From contig JAICIG010000355.1 of assembly GCA_025924495.1 (NCBI GenBank), positions 1 through 8,467 of the forward strand: a stretch of 8,467 bases of DNA, in the 5' to 3' direction. Within the stretch, counting starts at the first letter, position 1. Every line of letters starts with the position of its first letter. The stretch comes from Pirellulales bacterium (lineage in GTDB: Bacteria > Planctomycetota > Planctomycetia > Pirellulales > JAICIG01). Position numbers and translations under genes: made by a program. Positions 1-5,281 of the stretch are shown in pieces. The notes beneath the pieces are model-generated. The model searched no databases. It was not told the DNA's origin and saw only the letters and a list, made by a program, of their open reading frames with translations.

Positions 1-2
1 AA

Positions 3-152
3 CATTTTGATGAAGTGAATAAGCGCCAAGTTGCGGGACTCAATATCATCTTGGATGATCGGGCTGCTATGACCAGGCGTCAGGTCATGGCCGTTAAACG
101 CTTGAGGTCGAAGCAGCACCTCGCACATCCGCGGACGTCGACAAGCGCGTGA
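3..152 (+). CDS. Possible 3' end of an unknown gene, cut by the left window edge
   Basis: One frame is open from the left edge to a TGA at 150-152, giving 49 codons with a basic C-terminus (RRQVMAVKRLRSKQH near the end). The other two + frames stop within the first 20 bases. The TGA overlaps an ATG at 152 (TGATG), which could mean translational coupling to a following 72-codon frame, but that frame has no recognisable features. I do not recognise the family. The open stretch is short enough to arise by chance, so this is only a candidate; the sequence to the left of the window would decide it. Confidence 0.25.
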   Translation, partial: HFDEVNKRQVAGLNIILDDRAAMTRRQVMAVKRLRSKQHLAHPRTSTSA

Positions 153-277
153 TGCGTACTTTCGAGTGGCTCATTGAAAAGCTTCATGTGCAGCACTTCG
201 AAGAACGGCCGTTGTCCACGATCGTGAAAAATACGGAGCGATTACCGTGTCTCCACTCCGAACGCGGAACGAGATTT

Positions 278-360
278 TCATTGTTAAAGCGTAAAAACCA
301 TTTGACTTGGTATGCCACGTGCCATTTCCTATGCGGACCGTCTTGCTCACTGTTAAAGCG
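278..360 (+). repeat. Two 14-base direct repeats, TCAYTGTTAAAGCG
   Basis: The sequence TCAYTGTTAAAGCG occurs at 278-291 (Y=T) and 347-360 (Y=C), 69 bases apart. A related GTTAAACGC lies at 94-102. The repeats are in a stretch (153-406) with no convincing gene, shortly upstream of the coiled-coil gene at 407. They could be protein binding sites, or a small internal repeat of the weak 149-370 open frame, where both copies read SLLKR. A TTGACT at 302-307 with TCCTAT at 327-332 (19-base spacer) is a poor promoter candidate between them. Function unknown. Confidence 0.35.
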
Positions 361-406
361 AGCGGAATAGCTCGTAGCGGGCCAGAAAGGGCACGGCGTC
401 TAGCAC

Positions 407-577
407 ATGAAAGATCGATTCCAGCAACTCGCCCAGCGCGTCAAGTCGTTGCGAGAAAAGGTGCAGGCGCTTGAATCACAATTACCTAGCCTGACAGAAT
501 ACCTCGAGACGGTGCTAGGCGAGATGGCGCTTATTGAATCGCAACTCGTGGAACTAACAGGCGACGAAGAAGAATAA
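407..577 (+). CDS. Small acidic-tailed coiled-coil protein, 56 aa, unknown function
   Basis: The protein starts MKDRFQQLAQRVKSLREKV and ends VELTGDEEE. Leucines, valines and other hydrophobic residues recur with heptad-like spacing through residues 5-50 (L8, V12, L15, V19, L22, L26, L29, L33, V36), separated by charged and Gln residues, which predicts one continuous alpha-helix forming a coiled coil. The last residues are acidic. There is no signal peptide or membrane segment, so it is probably cytoplasmic and oligomeric. The start is fixed by an in-frame TAG at 401-403, only one codon before the ATG; a weak purine stretch (AGAAAGG, about 384-390) lies rather far upstream. A strong hairpin begins 28 bases after the stop. 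The family is not recognised. Heptad pattern, lack of internal stops and clean boundaries favour a real gene. Confidence 0.6.
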   Translation: MKDRFQQLAQRVKSLREKVQALESQLPSLTEYLETVLGEMALIESQLVELTGDEEE

Positions 578-605
578 TTCACGGCCTTACGCTTCGAGCG
601 AGACT

Positions 606-638
606 GCACGAAGTGTGCGGTAGTCGCACGCTTCGTGC
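606..638 (+). other. Strong 14-bp hairpin between two small genes
   Basis: GCACGAAGTGTGCG (606-619) pairs with CGCACGCTTCGTGC (625-638) around a 5-base loop, GTAGT; the only imperfection is one G-T pair. It lies 28 bases after the coiled-coil gene and 15 bases before the ATG at 654. No T-run follows, so it is not a classical intrinsic terminator. It may be a factor-dependent terminator, an mRNA-stabilising stem, or a dyad binding site. It could also form on the opposite strand. Confidence 0.55.
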
Positions 639-653
639 TTCAAGAGCCAGGCC

Positions 654-975
654 ATGGTCGACCAATCGGGAAATCTGGCCTGCAGCATATACATCAAACA
701 AGAATCCGATCCGCGCGTACATCGCCGACTCGCCTGAAACTTGGAATTTGCCCAATCGCGACCTGCAAGTCATCCGAAATCGCCTGCAACAGCGGCGCCG
801 TGTCCTTCGATTTTTTGCTAACCCTACGGATTCCCCGCTGCACTGCAAGGAGGTCGATGCAACGACCCGCCGAACTTGGCCCGCTGGGCCAAGAGGCGCA
901 ATCACGCGATGTTTGCGTGTGCACGGTGGACGAGAAGATGAGCCTGTTGGCCCAGGGCCAATGTCGCCCGCATGA
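654..975 (+). pseudogene. Unknown gene with two apparent frame changes
   Basis: The protein-like signal moves between frames. From the ATG at 654 one frame reads MVDQSGNLACSIYIKQESD and stops at a TGA at 729-731. The next frame continues sensibly with ETWNLPNRDLQVIRNRLQQR, then RRVLRFFANP, as if one base had been inserted (or two lost) near 728. After about 855 the third frame looks best coding: third-position GC is about 70% by my hand count, against about 47% in the previous frame, and it includes SRDVCVCTVDEKMSLLAQGQ. An AAGGAGG at 847-853 lies only 3 bases before an ATG at 857 in that third frame, so a separate small gene is an alternative for the last part. The frame ending at 975 puts its TGA inside the terminator stem. 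The family is not recognised. It may be a true pseudogene or carry sequencing indels. Confidence 0.45.
876..961 (+). repeat. Two inverted repeats with the same half-sites (TTGGCCC/GGGCCAA)
   Basis: TTGGCCC-GCT-GGGCCAA occupies 876-892 and TTGGCCC-A-GGGCCAA occupies 947-961. Because the half-sites are identical, the left arm of the first can pair with the right arm of the second (876-882 with 955-961), giving mutually exclusive RNA folds just before the terminator at 967. They also sit in the part of the 654 locus where the coding frame is uncertain. They may be chance within GC-rich code, operator-like dyads, or part of an RNA fold. Confidence 0.45.
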
Positions 976-1006
976 GGCGCCTGCCCCGCCTCATGCGGGC
1001 TTTTTT
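967..1006 (+). terminator. Intrinsic terminator, + strand
   Basis: CCCGCATGAGGCG (967-979) pairs perfectly over 13 bp with CGCCTCATGCGGG (987-999) around a 7-base loop. It is followed by C and six T (1001-1006). This is a textbook Rho-independent terminator acting on the + strand. No A-run precedes the stem, so it should not work in the opposite direction. It closes the transcript carrying the broken gene at 654-975 and separates it from the 1142 gene. Confidence 0.87.
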
Positions 1007-1025
1007 CGTCGCGCCAGGGGAGATT

Positions 1026-1058
1026 TTGACCTTTGATGATGTCGGCACGTGCTAGGAT
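1026..1058 (+). promoter_or_regulatory. Weak promoter candidate upstream of the 1142 gene
   Basis: TAGGAT at 1053-1058, preceded by TGC (extended -10 style), is a reasonable -10 element. The best -35 candidate, TTGACC at 1026-1031, is 21 bases away, longer than the usual 16-18. TTTGAT at 1032-1037 is 15 bases away. The place fits: directly after the terminator ending at 1006 and about 85 bases before the start codon. The spacing makes the call tentative. Confidence 0.25.
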
Positions 1059-1125
1059 GATAGCCATCCGCTGAGCCAACTTTTTGGCTGCCTCCGCTTT
1101 GGTCGCATCCTCTAAGCTGCCCCTC

Positions 1126-1132
1126 AAGGAGG
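1126..1132 (+). promoter_or_regulatory. Strong Shine-Dalgarno site AAGGAGG
   Basis: AAGGAGG lies 9 bases before the ATG at 1142. It is the best ribosome-binding site in the window and decides the start of the zinc-finger-like gene. Most other starts here have no clear site. Confidence 0.65.
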
Positions 1133-1141
1133 CTTGCGATC

Positions 1142-1362
1142 ATGCCGAATCCAAACTCGACTCTCAAGTTCGATGCCGAGTACCCCAGCGCCTTCGTTCA
1201 TTTCACGACGGAAGACGGGTTTATGAAGGGGCAGGTCGCCCGGACGAATGTGTCTATTGCGAGGGGCCCGCAAACTGGTTCAACAAGGCTCTGGGGCTCT
1301 ACTTCTGCTGTCGCGATTGTTGCACGCTCTACGTGGCCAAAGAAGCCGCTCGGCAGCCCTAG
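1142..1362 (+). pseudogene. Frameshifted small protein with CxxC...CCxxCC metal-binding motif
   Basis: Translation from the ATG with the strong ribosome site gives MPNPNSTLKFDAEYPSAFVH and on to about GQVAR. After about 1235 the neighbouring frame becomes protein-like and contains DECVYCEGPANWF, then YFCCRDCCTLYV, ending at TAG 1360-1362. Third-position GC supports the switch: about three quarters G/C in the first frame before 1240, against about two fifths in the second frame over the same bases (hand count). A single-base deletion near 1235 would explain it; the restored product would be about 73 residues. The Cys pattern C-x2-C-x15-CC-x2-CC suggests a zinc ribbon or TRASH/YHS-like metal-binding finger (inference). 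If ribosomes do not shift, the first frame runs on to 1444 and loses the cysteines. Confidence 0.55.
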
Positions 1363-1395
1363 CTCACTGGGCCAGCCGCTGTGGCGACGGTTATC

Positions 1396-1416
1396 GGCGT
1401 CTAAGGGCCAGACGCC
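1396..1416 (+). other. 7-bp perfect hairpin
   Basis: GGCGTCT (1396-1402) pairs with AGACGCC (1410-1416) around a 7-base loop, 34 bases after the TAG of the zinc-finger-like gene. There is no T-run, so terminator function is unproven. It may be a weak 3' end structure or part of the leader of the DUF3467 gene at 1488. Confidence 0.35.
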
Positions 1417-1487
1417 TCGAATAAAAGAGCCAAGGTTTACATAGGGGGCATGTCTTTGCTGATCACCCATCACCCGCGAGTACTTAT

Positions 1488-1847
1488 ATGCCCCCCCCGC
1501 CCAAACCAGATGTCGCAACCGAGCTCGATAAAAACACAGCGGCCCCGGTGCAGCCCTCGATCACGGTCGATGATTCGCACATCGTTGCGTCGTATGCCAA
1601 CTTTTGCCGCATCACGGGTACGCCGGAGGAGCTGATTTTCGATTTCGGTCTTAACCCGCATCCATTCACGGCCTCTGCGGATGCAATTGTCATTACACAA
1701 CGGATCTCCACGAACTTCTTTACGGCCAAGCGAATGGCGCATGCGCTGCAGATGACGCTTGAACGACATGAAGCGGCTTTCGGAGTGGTTGAGCCGGACG
1801 TAACGCGTCGAGCCATGGACGCGCAGTTTCCGCATGCGCGCGAGTAA
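1488..1847 (+). CDS. DUF3467 family protein, 119 aa
   Basis: The protein carries the features I associate with DUF3467: YANFCRITGTPEE (residues 36-48) followed by LIFDFGL, then QRISTNFFTAKR (71-82), and a C-terminal helix with LERHEAAFG (91-99). Length and layout fit a complete member, a single compact domain after a Pro-rich, poorly conserved first 30 residues. No signal peptide or membrane segment is seen, so it is probably cytoplasmic. The family function is not known to me; no catalytic residues are evident. The ATG at 1488 follows TAT and is in a C-run (eight C after ATG); no Shine-Dalgarno site is visible. An ATG at 1450 with AGGGGG just before it is in another frame. This is the only clearly intact gene among the damaged ones in the left part of the window. 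Confidence 0.85.
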   Translation: MPPPPKPDVATELDKNTAAPVQPSITVDDSHIVASYANFCRITGTPEELIFDFGLNPHPFTASADAIVITQRISTNFFTAKRMAHALQMTLERHEAAFGVVEPDVTRRAMDAQFPHARE

Positions 1848-2018
1848 GGTTCGGCACTACGATTGACGCGGTTAGATCGCGGCCATTGCTGATTTGGAGG
1901 CCATCCTGCCGCGCCGCGGCCGGCCCAATGGGTTAGTTTGTCAGTCGGCCCGCCGTCGGCTGCTCGTCATAGGCAGCTTGCTTGGCGCGATGGTATGAAG
2001 GAAAGGATGACTCAAAAC

Positions 2019-2260
2019 GAGCTGCGCCACGAGTGCCGCCGCAGGCCAAGTACTGGTTCGAGCGCGGCTTGCCGCCAGAAGCCCTGAATGATCCAGCGTG
2101 CAAGGCGCATTCGGGAAACTGGCCGCGTTGCCAGGCGCCAGCCCGGCGCGCGTGGCGCCCGGCCTCGATCTGGCGATGTTCGACGGCGGCGAGTTCCAGC
2201 AATTTCGTGCCCGCTGAGGCGCTCTATCACGACCCGAAAATCGAGCCGTAGTGCGCGAAT
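2019..2260 (+). pseudogene. Decayed 3' end of a PA14-protein gene, PA14 domain deleted
   Basis: This stretch matches the 3' end of the large gene at 5282-8467 (opposite strand) at about nine bases in ten by eye. Shared signatures are AKYWFERGLPPE, DLAMFDGGDF (here out of frame) and the last residues PAEALYHDPKIEP, and the match continues about 8 bases past the TAG stop. Relative to the intact gene it lacks one base near 2037, one base near 2107, and 338 bases at about 2207. The large deletion joins two near-identical sites (CGCGCCCGCCG and CGTGCCCGCCG in the intact gene) and removes nearly the whole PA14 domain. The loss at 2107 and the large deletion add up to 339 bases (113 codons), so an open frame from about 1982 to 2251 survives, with a frame-shifted middle. 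Homology is lost upstream of about 2019. Confidence 0.87.
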
Positions 2261-2690
2261 AGAGTTCCTTGCTTTAATCAGCTGATCGTGTGACAATGTA
2301 CGCGTTAACCCATCGCGGCAGTTTGGATGGATTCTGATTTGTCGCTGTTCGGATGACTAGTTGAAGAGCAACCCGACTTGTGTCGGAGGGCTCGTCTAAG
2401 AGTAAACCGGCGCGGCGGAATGCATTCGGGCGTTCTGCCGCGTCGGCTTTTTATTGAGTTCGCTGATAGTTCGATTCACCGGGGCAAGTCGCTCAGCCCT
2501 GGCCTTTTGGCAGTTTCTCGCTCGACTGGGAGGGGCGGAACTATTCTTTCGTCAGCGCCGAGACGCGGCGCGAATTCGAAAAACGGCACGCGACGGTCGC
2601 GTTGCCAACAAACGATCCAGCAACGCCGCCGCCGAAGGCTGCGTCACTTTAGAGCAAGTCGCCTTGGCAAAGTTGAATTCGGACTCGTCG
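2252..2690 (+). other. Non-coding stretch before the desaturase (leader or small RNA region)
   Basis: No convincing gene is seen. A frame is open from a TTG at 2454 into the desaturase, but its first 79 codons do not resemble the family and begin on the T-run of a terminator. The stretch holds a small hairpin (CCGAC-TTGT-GTCGG, 2373-2386) and, 20 bases later, the intrinsic terminator at 2407-2451. This pair could be the end of a short RNA or a leader controlling the desaturase. No clear promoter was found; TTGGAT near 2320 lacks a good -10 partner. Confidence 0.4.
2407..2451 (+). terminator. Intrinsic terminator upstream of the desaturase
   Basis: CCGGCGCGGCGGAA (2407-2420) pairs over 14 bp with TTCTGCCGCGTCGG (2433-2446), with two G-T pairs, around a 12-base loop. 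It is followed by C and five T (2447-2452). It lies about 240 bases before the likely desaturase start and about 155 bases after the pseudogene stop. It either ends transcription from the left or acts as an attenuator in the desaturase leader. Confidence 0.7.
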
Positions 2691-3908
2691 GTGAAGATTG
2701 ACGAAGAAAAACGCCGCTTGGCTGGCCATTGGGGCGCGGCGGCCCCCGGTGCATTGAAATTCGCGTCGCGAGACCGCTTTCTACCCGAATTGCGGCGACA
2801 GGTTGACCAGTATTTCGCCAATAGCGGCCGTCGGCCTCGCGATTGCCCGGCCATGTATCTGAAAACGGCATTGATTCTGGGTTGGCTAGGAGCTTCGTAC
2901 GTCGCCTTGGTGTTCTTGGCCGCAAGCTGGTGGACGGCGCTGCCGTTGGCGATTGTGCTTGGCCTGTCGATGGCGGCGGTCGGATTCAACGTGCAGCACG
3001 ACGGCGCTCATCAGGCCTACTCGAGCCGCAGGTGGGTCAACAGGCTGATGGCGACAAGCCTCGATCTGCTAGGCGGAAGCTCTTACGTCTGGGACAAGAA
3101 ACACAATTCGGTCCATCACAGTTACACCAATGTCACGGGGCACGACGACGATATCAACATCGGCTTCTTCGGCCGGTTGTCGCCGCACCAAAGACGCCTG
3201 CGTGTTCACCGCCTGCAACATTTTTACCTCTGGGTGCTGTACGGGTTTCTGCCCATTAAGTGGCAGCTCTATGACGATTTTCGCGACGTGATGCTTGGCC
3301 GAATCGGCGGGCATCGGATGGTGCGGCCCAAGGGCTGGGATTTGATTGTCTTCATCGCCGGCAAAGCAGCCTTCTTCTCGTTGGCCTTTGTCGTCCCACT
3401 GATGCTGCACGCGGTCTGGCCGGTATTGCTGTTTTATGTCGTGACGTCGTTCGCCCAGGGAATCGTGCTCAGCACCGTATTTCAAGCGGCACACTGCGTG
3501 GAAGGAGCGGCCTTTCCGTCACCGCGGTCCGATAGCGGACGGATGAGCGCCGCGTGGGCCGTGCACCAGGTGGAGACGACCGTCGACTTCGCGCACCGCA
3601 ATCGGCTGCTATCGTGGTTCATCGGCGGCCTGAACTTCCAGATTGAACACCATCTCTTCCCTCGCATCTGTCACGTTCACTACTCGGCTCTGGCGCCCAT
3701 TGTGAAGGCGACGTGCCGGCAGTTCGGGGTACGATATCTTGCACATGACACTTTTCTGGCCAGCACTGCCTCGCATTTTCGCTGGTTGCGATCGATGGGC
3801 ATGCCGGAGAGCGAGGACCAAAGCGATCGCTGCAGCCCGGATCGTCGTGGAGCCCCAGAAGTAACTGTGCCGAGTGCGGGGATTGGCGCCCAGCAGGAAT
3901 ACGCCTGA
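2691..3908 (+). CDS. Membrane fatty acid desaturase (QxxHH front-end/acyl-CoA type)
   Basis: Di-iron membrane desaturase that would introduce a double bond into a fatty acyl chain at the cytoplasmic membrane using oxygen and an electron donor. All three histidine boxes are present: HDGAH (residues 103-107 from this start), HNSVHH (138-143) and QIEHH (317-321). The Gln in the third box is typical of front-end (delta-5/delta-6) and linoleoyl-CoA desaturase-like members. Two hydrophobic segments (about 56-101) precede box 1 and two more (about 216-268) separate boxes 2 and 3. Other family signatures are VGFNVQHD, GGSSYVW, and HQVETTVDFA before box 3. No cytochrome b5 domain (no HPGG) is fused. 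The start is uncertain: GTG 2691 retains the conserved FASRDRFLPELRRQVDQYF region, which the first ATG (2853) would lose; no Shine-Dalgarno site decides it. The last 30 or so residues look like a non-conserved tail. Regio-selectivity cannot be read from sequence alone. Confidence 0.9.
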   Translation: MKIDEEKRRLAGHWGAAAPGALKFASRDRFLPELRRQVDQYFANSGRRPRDCPAMYLKTALILGWLGASYVALVFLAASWWTALPLAIVLGLSMAAVGFNVQHDGAHQAYSSRRWVNRLMATSLDLLGGSSYVWDKKHNSVHHSYTNVTGHDDDINIGFFGRLSPHQRRLRVHRLQHFYLWVLYGFLPIKWQLYDDFRDVMLGRIGGHRMVRPKGWDLIVFIAGKAAFFSLAFVVPLMLHAVWPVLLFYVVTSFAQGIVLSTVFQAAHCVEGAAFPSPRSDSGRMSAAWAVHQVETTVDFAHRNRLLSWFIGGLNFQIEHHLFPRICHVHYSALAPIVKATCRQFGVRYLAHDTFLASTASHFRWLRSMGMPESEDQSDRCSPDRRGAPEVTVPSAGIGAQQEYA

Positions 3909-4085
3909 CGGCCGCCTCCCGTTCGGACGCGCTGTTGCCGCTTGGCGTGAGCGGAGATCTCGCCCACAAAAAGATCTTCCCAGCGCTATATGCAATGGCG
4001 AAACGGAGCGTCTTTAAAGTCCCGACATCGGCGTCGCCTTCCCGCAGTGGAGTCTGGCAGCAATTGCGGCGATGTTGAAAGATTA

Positions 4086-4148
4086 GTCGCCTAGCGACGA
4101 CAGGCTGTAGCCCGGCGGCGCAAGCCCCGGGAAGGTTCGCGTCGCGAA
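4086..4148. repeat. Cluster of three short inverted repeats
   Basis: In order: GTCGC-CTA-GCGAC (4086-4098), CCCGG...CCGGG inside AGCCCGGCGGCGCAAGCC (IR arms 4111-4115 and 4127-4131), and TTCGCG-T-CGCGAA (4136-4148). Closely spaced GC-rich dyads in a non-coding stretch recall REP-like intergenic repeats seen in many bacterial genomes, but copy number in this genome cannot be judged from the window. Confidence 0.35.
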
Positions 4149-4297
4149 ATTCATCGTCAGTCCCGCAGGCACGGCAGGCGGCAATGGCTTTCTTTCGCCC
4201 CTGCCAGGATTGGAAGACGATATTTTAGGCTGATGGGATCCAGGGACTGGCGCCCTTGGCTACATCCTGCCGGCGCTACGCGGCGGGTTCGCTCGAG

Positions 4298-4443
4298 AAC
4301 CCAGACATCCATCCTTTGCATTCCCGGCCCGGGCAGGCTTTGCAGTGCCAGATGGCATCGCCGCCCGTGCGAGCGACGATTCAAGCGGGGACGATGCCGG
4401 GATAAAATCTGGGTGTCTGGGTTTGCTCCCCGGCAGATTTTTT
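4298..4443 (+). ncRNA. Candidate structured RNA or attenuator ending in a terminator
   Basis: AACCCAGACATCC (4298-4310) can pair with GGGTGTCTGGGTT (4411-4423) over 13 bp with one G-T-type pair, enclosing about 100 bases. Within it GGCATCG (about 4353-4359) can pair with CGATGCC (4392-4398). The right arm of the long pairing overlaps the left side of the terminator at 4404-4443, so the two folds exclude each other, as in an attenuator. The next gene starts 95 bases after the terminator. No known RNA family is recognised. On the sequence alone this is a hypothesis. Confidence 0.33.
4404..4443 (+). terminator. Probable intrinsic terminator
   Basis: AAAATCTG (4404-4411) pairs with CAGATTTT (4434-4441). 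An upper stem CTGGG (4417-4421) pairs with CCCGG (4429-4433), with a 5-base bulge on the left side. The stem runs into six T (4438-4443). The A-run on the left means it may also act on the - strand. It lies between the non-coding stretch and the gene at 4538. Confidence 0.6.
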
Positions 4444-4537
4444 ACTCAACCCGAGGCCGCAAGCCTCCAGGCTGAAGAATGGACGCCTGCCAATTCCTGA
4501 AAAGGACATTCGCGACACACTGTGACGGATAGTCTAG

Positions 4538-4963
4538 ATGGACTTTAATGTCGAACCCTTAATAGGTGCGGGGCAACTAAGGTTTGGAATGTCTCAGGAC
4601 GAGATTCGGCGGCAAATGGCATCTCCTTACAAATCGTTTTTGAAGTCTTTGTCGTCAAAGATGCCAACCGACTCGTTTTTAGAGGACGCGGTGCACGTGT
4701 TCTATACCGACGGAGGCAACTGCGAAGCTATAGAATTCTATGCCCCGTCTCGCGTGATGCTGAAATCCAGAAATCTTCTGGGAGTTCCCTATTCAGAAGT
4801 TAAGTATTTGGTGTCTGAATTAGACGAAAATCTCGACGAAGACTCGGCTGGCTTTAGCTCTCATCTCCTCGGAGTCGCTGTCTACGCACCCTCTTGCGAA
4901 GAGTATCCAGACGATCCAACCGAATCGGTCCTGGTGTTTAAAAAGGGATATTATGACGGCTGA
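4538..4963 (+). CDS. Unknown 141-aa protein, lower GC, immunity-protein-like style
   Basis: Not confidently assigned to a family. It begins with a short beta-like segment and GAGQLRFGMSQDEIRRQM (residues 11-28), a pattern (Gly, then FGMS/T, then a helix with E-V/I) common in small alpha/beta proteins of unknown function and in some toxin-immunity proteins. Later it has HVFYTDGG and CEAIEFYAPS (about 53-71), LLGVPYSEVKYLV (about 80-92), and a C-terminal part ending in VLVFKKGYYDG. It is acidic and has no signal peptide or membrane segment, so it is probably cytoplasmic. The start is firm: TAG at 4535-4537 directly precedes the ATG in the same frame. Sampled lines are about 48% GC by hand count, clearly below the large gene at 5282, with more A/T-ending codons, which suggests transfer from elsewhere. 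No toxin gene is visible in the window, so an immunity role is speculation. Confidence 0.72.
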   Translation: MDFNVEPLIGAGQLRFGMSQDEIRRQMASPYKSFLKSLSSKMPTDSFLEDAVHVFYTDGGNCEAIEFYAPSRVMLKSRNLLGVPYSEVKYLVSELDENLDEDSAGFSSHLLGVAVYAPSCEEYPDDPTESVLVFKKGYYDG

Positions 4964-4998
4964 GGCGCGCGCTGTGTACTCGGAAGTGCCGAATTGAA

Positions 4999-5055
4999 AT
5001 GACACGAGTGCCCAAATATCCGTTCCTGCCAAAGAACCGAAGCGTGTATGGCTGA
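4999..5055 (+). pseudogene. Possible 18-codon remnant of a second small cargo gene
   Basis: An ATG 35 bases after the previous stop opens MTRVPKYPFLPKNRSVYG and then stops. From memory, this Lys/Pro/Tyr/Phe-rich opening resembles the N-termini of Imm26-type immunity proteins, which continue with a PGQFW-like segment absent here. If so, the gene was cut off after its first codons. The following bases to 5281 contain no further recognisable part, only a short inverted repeat (GAGCC-TC-GGCTC near 5109-5120). The resemblance rests on few residues, and a chance open frame is quite possible. Confidence 0.27.
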
Positions 5056-5281
5056 TGCGTCTTCTTTAAGAGCATTTCTCGACAATTGCGTCGAACCGTA
5101 CGAGTCGGAGCCTCGGCTCACATGATCGGTAGCCGTATCGTGCTTGGGCCGGACAAAACGATCCAGCGAAGGTGAAAGGAACCAATAAGTCCCGTTGTTC
5201 GCGATGCCTTTTCTTTCAATGCGCGGTTCCCTGCCTCGCCGCCTGAAGCTGCGCCGGTCCGCCGTTCTTTCCGTTCACGCA

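Larger units (their letters stand above)
3909..4537. other. About 630 bases without a convincing gene
   Basis: The open frames here are short, lack family features and lie over inverted repeats. The stretch contains a cluster of short inverted repeats (4086-4148) and a possible structured RNA with a terminator (4298-4443). No clear terminator immediately follows the desaturase. No promoter could be assigned with confidence to the gene at 4538. Confidence 0.5.

Noticed and set aside
149..370. 73-codon open frame overlapping the TGA at 150-152
   Set aside because: No recognisable motif, many rare-type codons and a direct repeat inside it; coupling by TGATG alone is not enough.
725..735. Programmed +1 frameshift at GCC TGA
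   Set aside because: No slippery codon of the prfB type (CTT TGA) and no stimulatory structure is evident; decay or indel is simpler.
579..1127. 182-codon open frame on the - strand
   Set aside because: It runs through the 606-638 hairpin and the 967-1006 terminator and has Arg/Ser-rich, low-information sequence.
2454..2690. N-terminal extension of the desaturase from a TTG
   Set aside because: The 79 residues do not resemble the family and the TTG sits on the T-run of a terminator.
4157..4384. 75-codon open frame on the - strand
   Set aside because: No motif, and it overlaps the candidate structured RNA.
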